The notes under the pieces: generated by a model | Database searches by the model: none | What the model saw: the letters and a program-made list of their open reading frames with translations, nothing else | What the model was told of the DNA's origin: nothing | Shown here: piece by piece, positions 20,886 to 32,782 of the stretch | Layout of the letters: the number at the start of each line of letters is the position of its first letter | How positions within the stretch are numbered: position 1 is the stretch's first letter | Position numbers and translations under genes: made by a program | Origin: Durusdinium trenchii | Lineage: Eukaryota > Sar > Dinophyceae > Suessiales > Symbiodiniaceae | NCBI GenBank assembly: GCA_963970005.1 | Contig: CAXAMN010006602.1 | Span: 141,369 to 205,368 of the forward strand | Length of the DNA stretch: 64,000 nucleotides | Reading direction: 5' to 3'

Positions 20886-21867
20886 TATATATATATAGCC
20901 TAGCTATATATATATATTTATTTTACCAATGTATACACAGATAACTATATATTTAAACAAGCACCATTAATTGCTATACTCAAGGTAGCCATGACTCAGA
21001 GCCCAATTCTCTGAAGTGCTCGTGAGCCATTGAGCTGCATAGATGCCCTCAACTTGCGAAGGTCAGCTTCATGAACTTCATACCCTGGGCGATACGAGTA
21101 CGAGAGAGCCAAAGAGACCAGGTGAGGAACCAACATGGCTTTGGCAAGGACAGCAGCCTTTGAGTCAATTTCTTTGCTTTGTTTCCGAGAGAAGTTCATG
21201 CAGGATGCCAAAAAGCAGAGTTTGTTGCGAAACATGACCCCAGGAGGAGGTTCAATCTTTCCGAGAAGATTTCCAAGCCTATGCGCGAGGCAATGCAATT
21301 CGGCCTCTCGACCTCAGGCTCCGCTGAAAATTGAAGGACACAGGTTGGCATACGGATGTGTACGGTTTAAGGCTTTGTTGCAAGTGTTATGGAGCACTGA
21401 TGTGGAGCGAGCAGCGGCAGGCGGCTTCTGACAGAGAAGTTTCCCATGTTGGCTGACAAGAGTGCCATGAAGGAGATGATGAATGGTGATGAATGGTGGG
21501 CAGTTGCCAGTTTGGTAGCAGGTCGGCGTAGTTGGCGACAATATGGACTAGTGATTGGTCAGATGCCCATGTATGTCCATGCTGTTTTTGATTGAGACAA
21601 CATTTAGACTCTTGCAGCCAGTCCACAGGCGCACATGCACGCACAATCACACACGTTGAATGATCAGTGTAGCAACTTGCTGTGCCCACTTGTTCTTTTG
21701 TGCACATCGCGCAGACCATGATGGCCCTTTGCAGGACAATCGAGCAAAGCTTAGCCCCTTGGTCCAGCGCTTTCACAGGGTGGCTTTACTAGGTCCTAAC
21801 TGACATTGATTTTTGACTCATCCACTTTCATGTGGCCGTGGCTGCCATTGCATTCTCTGACCGAGGC
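20886..21867. other. No recognised gene
   Basis: (TA)n tracts at 20886-20920, then sequence without a convincing frame on either strand. The frame at 21387-21776 on - has no conserved motif. Confidence 0.4.
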
Positions 21868-21957
21868 GAAGTCTTGGCCGACAAGGGTCCTGTGAAGCTT
21901 CTGGAGTTTTTGGCTTTGGCACGGATTTGTGACTCGACTCAACTAGACTTGCTTTGA
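21868..21957 (+). CDS. Possible EF-hand family A exon fragment (weak)
   Basis: The frame reads EVLADKGPVKLLEFLALARI. The L..LEFL.L.R pattern is like the helix after a family A loop, but the loop residues are degenerate. Listed mainly because it falls in the series of similar fragments between 19.2 and 26.8 kb. Confidence 0.3.
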   Translation, partial: EVLADKGPVKLLEFLALARICDSTQLDLL

Positions 21958-22594
21958 GAATTCACCTAAAGCGCACAAAGCTGGATTCTGGTAATGTAGC
22001 CAAACCTATCAGATTATCCAAAAACTTGCTTGAGCAACCGTAAGTTGCACTTTCCGCTTGCTCCATCTCCATCACATCATCACACCCTGCAATGTCAATC
22101 TGGGAGGCTCTAGACTTCATGCTGCGTGCGTTCAGAATGACACCCGACATTTTCTCCTTCCGCCAATATGTAGCACATTTATACACATGTCCATTCTTCT
22201 CAAGCGCTGAGGGGTTGTATATAGTTCATTCATTGATGCTTTCATCAAGCTCCCAAGCTCAAAGATTTTACTGGCTGGTTGTGTAGTGATCCTATCACTT
22301 ACCATGGTGGTGTACTATCGGCCCGAACCAGAGACTCGGCAGTCAAGGCCATGACATCATTGAGTTGGACAAGCTGAAAAAGGAAAGGGATACCATTCAG
22401 AACTTTGGCTGTTGATTAAGGTTGCAGCCTTTGCATTGCAGACTAGGGGTGCCTGAAACAGCGTTGCTGTGCAACGTTTTTGCTGAACGCAATTGATGCC
22501 AGAGATGAGCCATGCAGCTCTGAGCTGTACTTGTCACAAGTACAACACAGCAAATTGATCTTCAACACCGGTCTTGGGGTTCTCAGCTTCTCAG

Positions 22595-22930
22595 GACCAC
22601 CGGCTTCTCAGCTGCAGAGGTGGACGAATTTCGTGGCCTCTTCATGGAGCAAGCGACCAGTTCCGGCCTCCCGGGGAGCTTCCGGAACCGCATCTCGTCA
22701 CGAGTCGTTGTCATCTCGGTGTGGTCCTCGCGTGAGACAACGGCTTGGCATTCTTGGTATGAAGAAAATACGCGTATTTTTATGTATTTTCTCCTATGGG
22801 GCAATGGCGATCCACTTGCCTGTAAGCCGGGCCTGGGTCCAGCAAATGGCACTTCTCTTGTCTTGAATGGATGACCAGCACCACCTAGGCATCGTTTTCA
22901 GCGAGCTCAAAGCGTGGCTTGTCAGACGAC
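22595..22930 (+). CDS. EF-hand family A, two exon fragments
   Basis: 22595 to about 22648, after AG before G, reads TTGFSAAEVDEFRGLFME. The family linker is GFS..EVE.LR.VF, and the spacing matches exactly. A second piece near 22870-22925 reads HHLGIVFSELKAWLVR, an EF-hand loop that kept Gly, Ile and the final Glu but lost the early Asp residues, then the outgoing helix. In the family these two pieces are adjacent around one calcium site. Degenerate ligands suggest this site does not bind calcium or the copy is decaying. Confidence 0.5.
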
Positions 22931-23282
22931 GCTGAGCAACCATCGAAATTGATGGTCTAAGATATTAGAGGGATCTTGCACGATATGTTCTTCCTGAGCC
23001 GTTCCCTCTTATGTTCAGAAGCGTGCCAAGAAAAGCATAATGCTGAGGTTGTTGAAGAATGTGATACCTTTGGGCGATAACAATGTCCAGGCGCTGGTGC
23101 ATGTGCACATGCAACGCTCAACCGTGCGCAGCATGGAGCCGATCCGGCCGCAAGACAACGATGGTGATCCGATTGCGGATTGGTTTTTAGATGGTCTTTA
23201 GTGTTGGAGAGCTATGCCTTACACATGCAGGTCTCGCAGCATTCCTCCGCCATCCATCATGGCTCTCACCCCAGCAAAATGT

Positions 23283-23582
23283 CTTGGCAGGAATTGAAAA
23301 AGCACATCCGCATTGTGCGCAAGCATGCCGGAGAGGACCAGCATTCACGAATTGAACGACTACAATAGCAACGGCAACCTAGGATCAGCAATCTGCAGAT
23401 TGTTGGAAGACCATGCAATGCCCTGCAATCCCTGCAATGCCCTCCCTGTTCTTGTTGCGTCATGCTACCTGGAGGACTCAGTGAACTTTACCGAATTTCT
23501 TCATCTCATGCGATCAATGTTGGATTCCAACTTCGCTGGAATTGCGGAGCTGAGTTCCACGGCAGCTGTGTTCCAGTGTTGA
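23283..23582 (+). pseudogene. EF-hand family A fragments in two frames (frameshifted)
   Basis: Three consecutive family A pieces: SWQELKKHIRIVRKHAGE (23283-23336), then ELNDYNSNGNLGSAICRLL with an EF-like loop DYNSNGNLGSAI (about 23352-23405), then YLEDSVNFTEFLHLMRSM (about 23466-23520). The first is in a different frame from the other two, and only a few bases separate them. That is too short for an intron, so a one-base frameshift is likely. The second and third share one frame to a TGA at 23580-23582. Looks like a decaying copy, or one whose true splice pattern I have misread. Confidence 0.45.
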
Positions 23583-25911
23583 GCCATAACCACTAAGATT
23601 TGCATTTGAGCTCTAAATATAGTACTGAGTACCCTTTTCACAACGTATTTGCCGACAAGACGTTGCAAACCGTTAAAACAAGAACACTCTGAAATGCATA
23701 AGTACAAGACAGTTTAAGTATGATGGCATCACTAGCATCGCCAGTGGCTTTGCAGCACCACACATCAGCAGCGATCGTTTCAACCGCTTCCCGATCCGAG
23801 GCAATAAAAAGCGCGCGGAAGATCAGAAGGACTTGTCCTGAGTGTCGAGCCAAGATGACGATCTCAAAAGGGCTGGTGCTGTTAGGCACGTTTTGCGCGT
23901 TAATGAAATCATGGCTGCCAGCATTGTGGGATCACAAGGCGCTGGCCTTACCAGGAGAACTACTGTATATAATTCGGGAGTTTTGGATGATATCAGTGCG
24001 GCTGTGTGTCACACAAACGCTGAGCAGCTGTCAACATGTCACGTACCAAGTAGCTTGCCCCAAAGGGGCAATGGACTCAGCAGGGTTGACTCGGCCTGGT
24101 TTTGCGCAATGGCAGCAGAACCAAGACATTCAAATCTGAACCTTTTTGGCAGTTTGTATCACCACTTTCCCACCTTGGTTTAGTGTCATTGCTTGTTTTG
24201 GGCAAAAAGTTGTGTAAACATGCCGGAAAGACAGGCCGTGTCTCAATCAACTGTGCTTGGCTGCTAACGGAATTATAAAGAGGACAGGTACATTGGTAGA
24301 GCAACATGCAATTTTCTCAATGTCGCGTTGGGCAAACCATCACAGAGATAGTCAGAGATTCTGTACATGTTCTAGGGCATTGTATGCCGCCAAAGTTAGA
24401 CAGATTTCAAATGTTTACAATTGTACTCCTCAATGAGAATTGAGCCACTGCAGCACTTGGGAAGTCAATGACCTGAAAGATGCACGACTTAGTTCGATTG
24501 TTTTGGTCTCCACATTCCAACCACAATGCGATATATCATGATATCATTTGTTTGCATACAGATGGAAAGAGCGATCAGAGCGCTTGTGCTGTCCGATCGA
24601 GGCCAGTGGCGGAGATGCCCTTCTCAGCTCGCTTCGGAGTCACCACGAGTGTCTTGATCTTGGGAATGGTCAGGAGCTGAGCCGAGTCCGCTTGGTGTGG
24701 CGGTTCCAACCGCTTTGCGCGCAGAGGCGTGGGACGAAAAATGGGAAAAAGCCTCGCGCAGTCGCCTTTCCAGGTGATGATCTTTATATCACCTTTCGAC
24801 GAGGTGCCAATTGTTCGCGCTGAGCCTAGATCTGTGTGAGAACGGCTAGCTGCGAAAGAATGTCATACAACGGTTGAAGAGTCATCCTGCTACAGAGCAG
24901 GTGGAGAAAGAGAAAGAGAGAGAGAGAGAGATCACACGGAGGTCAACGATAGAATGCAGATTCCTTTTATGCTCTTTTGTGCCTGGCCATGAGTCTCTGA
25001 TTGATTGTAGACACCGACGCGGAAGTGACAGTGAGGTAAGCCATGCGCAGCAATCTTCACCAAGGGCTTGTTGCTGCCAGTGTTTGGCCCATGCCTTACT
25101 GAAGTTAGGCAACACATGGTGTGACAATATGTATGCTCCACTGCATCCAGGCCGTTGTCATAGAGGATAGCATTGAAACATATTAGAACCAAGTTGGACC
25201 TAGCCGTTACTTCGTTTTTATAGGCTAGGTGTGTCAAAGGCCCAGGTGTGTGATGTACACTCTGTTTTTTTGACCTTCACTCCAGAACAGAACAGAACCA
25301 TTCACTGACCTGACAACCCTCCAGACCTTGGTGTCAATTGATTGGCAGGCTTGCTGATAGTGGGCTTGTGCAACGAGGCCTCGACCTTTGGGATGTTTGG
25401 GACTGATCCGATCCCAAGACAACAACCTTTAGCATCCTTTGGCCTCCACCTTGGTTGTCAAAGTCCCATGCGTGATGTGGGAGTGTGGAATGTGCACGAG
25501 TCGCATCGAGTCTCTAGTTTGCTTTGTTTGCAGCGCAACTCCGGCCACCAGAATTCAATCGAAGGCAGATCCTTTGGCACGCTTGATTGGCCGGCCTGTC
25601 TTCAGCTGGGCTTGGCGCACAGAATCAACGCAAGGGGGCAGCGACACCTGGATCACACATTTAGAGGTTACAGCCCGTTCCATGTTGGGGCCATGCCCAG
25701 TCCAAAGACTGAAGGAAAGAAAGGGTTTTGAAAAGCAGAGGCGGGAAGGCTATCACTTTCCATGTTCCTGCTGGCGCTGCTTGTACCTCAGCAATGCTTC
25801 CACTCACAGCGCATCCATCAATTTCCAAAAAACACGGACTAAACAAAGAGGGCCCATGCTTGCAAGACTTCGGGGTGTTTAAATTAAGTTGTGCTGGCAT
25901 TTCTGTCGCAG
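23583..25911. other. No recognised gene
   Basis: Frames of up to 140 codons on + (23720-24139, 25342-25731, 25439-25882) show no motif I recognise. A (GA)n tract lies at 24905-24931. Confidence 0.4.
24905..24931. repeat. (GA)n microsatellite
   Basis: AGAAAGAGAGAGAGAGAG run, in purine-rich context. Confidence 0.85.
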
Positions 25912-26071
25912 TAGCACTTTGGACCACTTGCTTAGAGCACTCAATCTGATGAAGCTCAAGGTGTTCGGGGAGTTCTGTCATTTTCGCACCAAGGCCCGTG
26001 CGTATCGTGATGAAAGTGTGGAACATGCCTCAGTGTTGGTCGTGTTGATCCTTGAGGCTTTTAGTGTTTGA
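25912..26071 (+). CDS. EF-hand family A exon fragment
   Basis: After GTCGCAG the frame reads STLDHLLRALNLMKLKVF, then EFCHFRTKARAYRDES. This fits the second half of an EF-hand loop and the outgoing helix. The frame stays open to TGA at 26069-26071, though the exon may end earlier. Missing ligand residues would be on the previous exon. Confidence 0.4.
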
Positions 26072-26378
26072 GACACGGTGAGACGCATCGCTGAGCTCAG
26101 CCCAGAGATCCGTTCCCATCCTTTTTGAGGCTTGGCATCAGCAGTTTCGGCCTCGTCTTCCTGGCCTTGCTTGCGGCGTGACTTGGTGGTGACCGTGAAT
26201 AGCAAAATTGATTCATGCAAGGTATTATCTGCGCATATTTGCGCAACTCATTTGCATTGCTGCTCCGTGCTTGCACAAGGTCAGTTGCAGGATACTTCTT
26301 GATTGAAGTTCCATCGAATCTCAGCTGCATTCCACCACACATAGACACTTAGACGTTCATTCCTTTTGCAGCGCTTGC

Positions 26379-26800
26379 TTGGAATCCGCGATCCCGCTGA
26401 TTGTGTTTCTACTTGTGTGGGGCAGCTCAACGGAAGTACTTACCTGCAACAGAGTAGCTGATCCCAGGAGAAGATTTGCCAGTTACTTAGCCCTCTTTAT
26501 GAACCAAAAGGCCTGCGGTTGGTTGAAGATTGAGCATTGGATAGCCATTGTAAGAAGCGCACTTGAAGGAGATACCAAACTTTCGTGAGATGCTGAGATT
26601 TGTTTGTAATGTTCTACCTGTCTTGATGAGATTTGCCTGGAAAGCCCCTTGCAGGTGCAAAAGTGAGAACCAACGGGCGAGAGCGAGGCGGAAAAGATTT
26701 GGCGCCGCTTTTCAGCCGATGAGCTCAAGCTTTGCCGGAAAGAGGTCATTTGGCGGTGTAGGGACGGGTGCAGAAAAAGTGAAGATCCGGGATTTGTAGT
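26379..26800 (+). CDS. EF-hand family A, two exon fragments
   Basis: The frame at 26379-26588 contains CGWLKIEHWIAIVRSAL, the pattern of a degenerate EF-hand loop (Gly at 6, Leu at 8) plus helix. Near 26684-26780, a second frame reads FSADELKLCRK and WRCRDG, which resembles the GFS..EL......F family linker. The exact exon limits are not determinable by eye. These are the last family A pieces I can see. Confidence 0.4.
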
Positions 26801-29324
26801 GTCAAGCATCTCATGTGTCAACCACAATCTGTTGTTTAATTCTTTGTTTTTTTTCCGCTAACACTTGGCGGAGTGTCCCAATTTTCTGAAAAAGACGATA
26901 TAGTGGAGAAAAATGCACTACGGGCACACATATGCAGGTACAAAGCACAAACTGCTGTGAATATACACACAGTGTACCGGTGTACATGCACGCGGTGCCA
27001 ACGCCGCTCACCGCTTTAGTTTGCTCAAGTGTTGTGGGCCCACCAGCGCTGTATCCACCAGCAAGGCTTGGTGGGGCCGATGCGAAGGGCAGTTCTTTCT
27101 TCTGCGTCAGGGTTTTCTCATGGGCAAGCGGTGTAGTAGCCAGATTGGAGGTACATGTGTTACATTATATATATATAGTTGTTGGCTGCTTAATCTGGCC
27201 ATTTGTCAATTTGTGGGCAAGCAGAGTCTTGAGAGTGAAACTTGCATTTCACGGGAAGGCCGTGACATGCCCAGACTTTGACATATGCTTAAGTAGCCCC
27301 ATTAGTAGAAGAAGCTATGTTGGCTGACTGCTACAGTACAGGCTGGTCGAGAGCAGAGTCATTATCTGACCAAGACCAGCCATCATTTGTGTGTGAGATC
27401 GAAGTCTGCTGGGCCAATCTTTTTGCTGTGCTCAAGCGTAACTTCTCTGTGTGCAATCCGACAAGGGCCACTCATTCCATTTTTTCCAAAGAAGGTTTAT
27501 TGTCGGCTCATTTAGACATCCGCTAGTCCAAATCATAGATGTCCATAGAGCTCACATCATTGAACCAGCTGAGTTTGATACGGAAGTTCGGTTGAACCAA
27601 CCATTTTAAACTAAATCCATCACGTCACCGACCGAGCACATCTAAACATTCTTCGCTTTCCCCACTCATCTCGCTGAGCGATGCTGGGTGGGGAGCTTTA
27701 GGGTGCATCGCCTCACACCGGAAGGCTGGGATATGGAGTTGATCGAACTCGAACTGTAGGATTGGTGGACTCGTGCTAAATCGACAGATATGGAGTTTAC
27801 ACTCCGAAACCCTTGAATCTGTTTCATCTTGCTTGGACGTTCCATAGAGCACTAGGACCCTTCTGATGAGCATGTTCTCGTCGGAGTGTTGGACTGCTTG
27901 CACGAACATCATCCTGGATATGTTTCGAGCAAGCCAAAGCCGCATTTCTGTGTTGAACTGCCAGAGCCAGGGAAGCTCATCCTTCCAGTTTGATGCATGG
28001 TAAGGCTGGCGACTGCACCAATGGACCTTGCGACTGCGCAGAAGGTGCAACTGTTGGGCTCGAACAGACGAGGTCTTATGGACCTTGATAGACTCAGGGC
28101 AGCCAATGGATCATAGTCTTAAAGGAGCATCCAGAAGATGGTCCTTGTTTTGATTACGCCGAACGAAGTCTATATATGCTCCACAGTCTATATATGTTCC
28201 GACGTTTGAGTTTGAATTTTTGCAGTCGTTCACGTGGTTTGACGCACAGCTTTTGTCGTTGGTCAAAACCAAGCTGCTGGAAGTGTCTTCCCTTATTATA
28301 TACATATCGTTTACAGAGGTAGCTCCTGTTCGAATGAATTTATGATAGTCTTTACGTCATACATGTATGTTCTCATGATCCAGATGCTGCAAATGTGTGA
28401 TGACTTTAAGAAACCAGGTCCTGCAGGAATTCCTCATCAGGCAGGAAGGCTCCTTGATTGGAATGACATAGAATGGCTGCTTTGAGCTCTTTGCCTCGCC
28501 AACATGTTAGAAGCAGAGGCCCAGGTGTCCCTTTTTGGCACTTTGGCACCTGTCACAGGCATCACAATTGCCGATTGTCATACCATGTGATCCTTTGGAA
28601 CTTCAAGTCATGCCTCAGTAAATGTCCTCTCTAGCGATTGGATCAAAATAAGGTGCGGCTCGCATATTTTGAACCTGCTAGGCGGATAGTTGGTGTTTTT
28701 CCTGTGTGAGCGAATCCTTAAGGCTCCACCTTGCGAGCATGGATACACAAACTGGATCCAGACCATGAGCACCGGATCACGGAGATGTATTTTTTGAGAA
28801 GCTCAGAGTGCACACTATGTGAAATACACCCACAACCTGTTGACCACGGGTGGGGCAATGGGGGAAGTTATTATCGTGGACGCATAGCATCCCATTGCAC
28901 TACAGAAAGAAATCTCCGGTTGTGGCTCGTGTACAGACGTACTGCGGACAAGACTCCTGAGTAAATCAACTGCTGGACTAGTAAGTAGCTCAGTTACTTT
29001 GAGTGCTGCCACTCAGGATATCTACGAGAAAATCAGCTCCTTGAATCCAGAAAGATTTGAATCCACGAGGATCCGATGTTTCTTCTAGTAGGGTGGTGGG
29101 CTTTTCCATGCCACTAAAGCTGTCCAAGAGTCTGTGAGAAGCTTGTTAAAGTTGCCGCCAGAGGGTGCAAGACAAGCCCGGCACATCATACACCACATAT
29201 ATAGTTATATATATATAGTTTTTGTTTATGAATGGTATTGCACAATGCAGATTCAGCGTGACTTCATATCCCGCTTTCTCTGGGAAAATGCACGCATTTG
29301 GTAGCATCTCATGAGACCTTCTCT
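26801..29324. other. No recognised gene
   Basis: No convincing frame on either strand. Several short (TA)n runs occur, for example near 27165-27178 and 29197-29218. A minus-strand frame of 141 codons at 27625-28050 has no conserved features. Confidence 0.4.
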
Positions 29325-29484
29325 CACGAGACTTGCTTTGTGGCCCGACCTGGGGCGCATGAGGTTTCCCTTTGATGCGAACCAGCTGTACCACACTTTG
29401 GACAGTGATGGTTCAGGGGAAGTCACCTTCGAAGAGATCGATCCTGCAGGTGATGAGCTTTGGGATGCTTGGCTCGAGAGCTGA
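29325..29484 (+). CDS. EF-hand family B exon with canonical calcium loop
   Basis: Reads LWPDLGRMRFPFDANQLYHT, then the loop DSDGSGEVTFEE (29401-29436, canonical ligands at 1, 3, 5 and 12) and IDPAGDELWDAW. In family B this is the second of four EF-hand-like units: loop, then ID..A...L..FK.W. The frame ends at a TGA at 29482-29484, so a donor must lie slightly upstream. The 5' limit is approximate. Confidence 0.65.
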
Positions 29485-29669
29485 GAGCATGTGGGAGACG
29501 AATCCGGTGGAATCTGTGACGATGTTGGTATTACTACCAGGATTTTTGATTGGAGGATGTCAATGCGAATTATTCTCTTCTTTTTGTTTGATAGGGGTGT
29601 GAGACTGTCCCAAGCAGCTGCTTCCGAACCTTCATTGTCGAATGAAGGCCTCAAACCCACGCTTCTGAG

Positions 29670-29775
29670 GAGAGGTTCCGCGCCTGGGCTTGTGAACAAT
29701 ACCCGCAGGGCGCAGAGGACTGCTTGCAGCGGATGTCACGGCAGCTCGGCGGCGATGTCGGTGGCCAGGGAATGA
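29670..29775 (+). CDS. EF-hand family B exon fragment (FRAWA segment)
   Basis: After AG before G the frame reads ERFRAWACEQY, matching the family B segment that follows ID..A...L (consensus FK.WA..EFG). It should join the exon at 29325-29484, but the phases of the obvious donors do not match, so the exact junction is open. The frame continues with CLQRMSRQLGGDVGG. Confidence 0.45.
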
Positions 29776-30288
29776 CATGGGGATGTGCACTTGAATCTAC
29801 ATGAAAGAAAGCCCAATTACTTTAGGTTGATTGTCATATGTGAATGTAGACGTTGCTGAGTACAGTAGGTTCTGTGGATGGGGGGTGCTGCAAGGCAAAA
29901 CGAATTGAAGGTGGATGAGACTTGGTTGCAAAGACGGCGAATTGCAGTTGGAAGCACTCAGTCATAAAATCATCTACTTGATACATAATTATGTAGTTAG
30001 TTGTTTGTGTTGCATCCTGGTTTCCAACAATGCAAATGTTTTTGCAGCTGGGAGTTTGCCTTGTCTCGCGCAAGTTCTTGGCATCAGAAGCTCAATGGAG
30101 GTCCTGAGCTTTCAACCGTACTTCATCCATCGCAATCTCATCTCAACAAGGGCCAAATCCTTTGCCTTCTCGCTTTACCTTGACTCACACAAGCGCGACA
30201 TGTTGCTTCTCCCAATCTTTTGCCCGACGTGTTTCTCCGAAGAGCTTTTGTACAGACCTTGTTTTGTCCTACCATGCCGTACCCGATA

Positions 30289-30316
30289 TATATATATATA
30301 GTATATATATATATAA
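30289..30316. repeat. (TA)n microsatellite, near-palindromic
   Basis: Two (TA)n runs around a central TAGTA, framed by CCGATA and TAACCG. Could form a long hairpin. Confidence 0.8.
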
Positions 30317-30420
30317 CCGTTGCTTTTCCTGGTGCTTTGGCCATCGTGTGACTCAGGCATCGCAAGGTCGAAAAGGACCGCAGACTAGGCCTGAGGTGAC
30401 CAGGCATATCGCGCCACCAA

Positions 30421-30532
30421 TTGGGAGCAAGGACGCTACTAGGGGCTCCTGGCATTGCTACTAGTAACAAGAAGCTACTAGTAGCTGCTGGCCTTACTAC
30501 TAGGAGCAAGAAGCTACTAGTAGCAAAGGAGC
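30421..30532. repeat. CTAGTAGC-type dispersed repeat, copy 7
   Basis: GGGAGCAAGGACGCTACTAGG, GGGCTCCTGGC, GCTACTAGTAACAAG and GCTACTAGTAGC in tandem. Same orientation as copies 2, 4 and 5. Confidence 0.75.
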
Positions 30533-31469
30533 AAATCAATTCACTTTGTCACCTCGACTCACCTCCCACTCACTCACCTCCCCCCAGCACCGACTCCTCA
30601 CTTGGCTTCGGCGAGGCTGGGGCTCTCACTGCCCGGATCTCGCCTTGCCTTCGGCTTTGATAGTCTAGCCTTGGCTTTCTGTCCTCATGTTCTCTCACTT
30701 GCTCTTGCTTTGTCTCATGAGTCTTCCTTTTTGGGGTACGGATTCCTTTTCGCATCATTCCGTGACATCTCGGCTTGGTGTGCAGTTTGGCACCCGGCCC
30801 GCTGAGTGTATCCCTCCTTTCCTTAGTATCAGCCTTTTGATTTTTTGGTCACCCCCCGTATTCCCCCAAAATATTGTCTTACACAAGCTTTCCTGTGGCT
30901 TGCATCACCCCATTCTTTGTCAGGACATCAAGATTGATCTTTTCCACTTCGAGGCAGACTTGGCACCTTGTCTACATTTGTCCACTAGTCGTTCGAGCAA
31001 ATTCCCGAGCAAGCCGTTTCGAGCCGAGCTGGGTCAGGTCGAAAAACATTGGACGACCGGCCAAGAGGAGAGCCTTTTCAAAGCCCTCAGTTGCTTGGCA
31101 CAAAGGAGAGGCAAAACGAGAAGTCAATGGGTTGATGGCAATGTTCTCGGCCTCTGAGTGGGGAAGAATCCATCTGTAGGCAGAAGGAAGGTCCAAGAGT
31201 CTGAAAGTTTGTCAAACAGACACAGACCAACGGTGACCAACGCGATAGCAAGTACGAACAGCCAATATCACCAAGTAGAGTTGAATAACGTCGAGCCGTC
31301 ATGAACGCCTTGAGGTGCTAGCCAAGAGCGCTTGGTGATCGGCGACATGAGGTGGAAGCTTGGCTGCAGCTCTCCTTGCCTTGACATTCGTGGCAATCAT
31401 GTTGACATGTTCCAAAAGTCAATCAACCGAGTGTTCCCTGGAACCCTTTCCTGCTCGGAGTGGATCATG

Positions 31470-31600
31470 CCTGGAATGCTGGAGGTTGAACTTGGAGCTG
31501 CGCCGCCTAAAGAAGAAGCTGAAGGCGAAGGAGCAGGCAAACCTGGAAACAAGAGCGTTGGCCAAGAAGCAGTCCAAGGACACCAGCTGCCTGCATCGCA
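31470..31600 (+). CDS. Possible coiled-coil exon of EF-hand gene B
   Basis: A charged frame reads LELRRLKKKLKAKEQANLE, then TRALAKKQSKD, a strong alpha-helix or coiled coil. In family B, the segment between the end of one repeat and the RAWR exon of the next is often Ala/Glu/Lys-rich, and the RAWR exon follows 230 bp downstream. No other support. Confidence 0.35.
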
Positions 31601-31831
31601 TGACAGTATGGTAGCATATAGTAGCATATATAATATATATGTCTGTGTGTGTGCGCCCGCGCCCCGGCAACGGTGCTTCAATGCTGCACTGACATATGTT
31701 CCAGTGCTGCGCAGGACCCGCGTGAGAACCTAGTGCCTCATCTCCATAGAGCCAGAGTCGGATAGATGGAGTTGACGAGCAAGAGCATCTAGGTGAAGAG
31801 AAGAAAGCACGTCCGGTCAGCATTGGCCAAG

Positions 31832-31965
31832 GCAGACTTCAAGCGCTTCTTGCGCCAGAAGCATGGTGGAAGCTTGATCCGAGCATGGCGGATGTCTCTA
31901 ACCGAAGGCACTTTTGCACAGCTTCGTGTCAGAAAGATGTCTTGGGAAGATGTCTTGGGACAGAG
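31832..31965 (+). CDS. EF-hand family B exon (RAWR segment)
   Basis: After CCAAG with AG before G, the frame reads ADFKRFLRQKHGGSLIRAWR, then MSLTEGTFAQLRVRKMSWED. Family B repeats open with F..FL..KYG.LIRAWR, so this is the start of a repeat unit. The following loop is degenerate. The frame stays open to 31999; the donor is not fixed. Its partner exons probably lie beyond the 2.3 kb repeat element. Confidence 0.6.
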
Positions 31966-32096
31966 TCTCAGACTCACGCCCTACCTACATGTGATATAAT
32001 GGACGCGCCGCTAAGCTACGAGCTGCCGTGCAAAAGCCACCAGGTGATGCAATGCTGCTGCACAAGGGTGCATTCTTCAAGGCCGCTGCTGTGTGT

Positions 32097-32782
32097 GTGT
32101 GTGTGTAACCCTTGTAGTCACAGGGCTTCTTTTGAAGTGTGATGGATGACACTCACAAATCGTGAAGTGTACCATGTTGTTGCAGTTGAAAGGAATGATA
32201 CGCACAAATCTTGAAGTGTACCATGTTGTTGCAGTTGAAAGGAATGACACGCACAAATCTTGCAGTGTACCACGTTGTTGCAGTTGAAAGGAATGACACG
32301 CACAAATCTTGATGTTTTTCATAATGTTGCAGTGCAACCTTTGGAGTCACAATCCGTTTTCGGTGTTGTTTTGTGTTTTGTGTTTTTTTTCGCTGCCTTA
32401 TGTCTTATGGGCCCTCTAACCTATTGCGCAGGCCTCCAACCTTGTCGCTATGGTCTCTTTCTATTTGTGGTACCTTTCTAGTAGTTGGCTTGCCGGTTGC
32501 CCTTAGGGCCGGCGCGTCCACTCTGCTTGGCTGGATGTTTTCCTATCCAGTCAGCAGAGTTGGGGTGGGCATAGCTGCTGCTTGCTGCTTGCTGCTGCTT
32601 GCTGTTGCTTGGGCCTCCAAACTTAGGTGCGGACCTCCAACTTCTAGCGTCGGCCTCTACTTTAACTTTAACTTACCTCGTTCTCTAAGGTTTTTACTAA
32701 CTTACCTCGTTTCCTACGGCTTTTTAACCTAGGCCGGCGAGTGGCACCGCTGTCAGTTCCGAACGCATATCCATAAGTGTGT
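32097..32782. repeat. Left copy of long direct repeat
   Basis: About 686 bp, nearly identical to 33811-34443. It has about 53 extra bases near 32372-32425 (T-rich, then GCTGCCTTATGTC) that the right copy lacks. It contains three tandem 49 bp units starting at 32167, 32216 and 32265 (GTGTACCATGTTGTTGC...). Confidence 0.9.
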
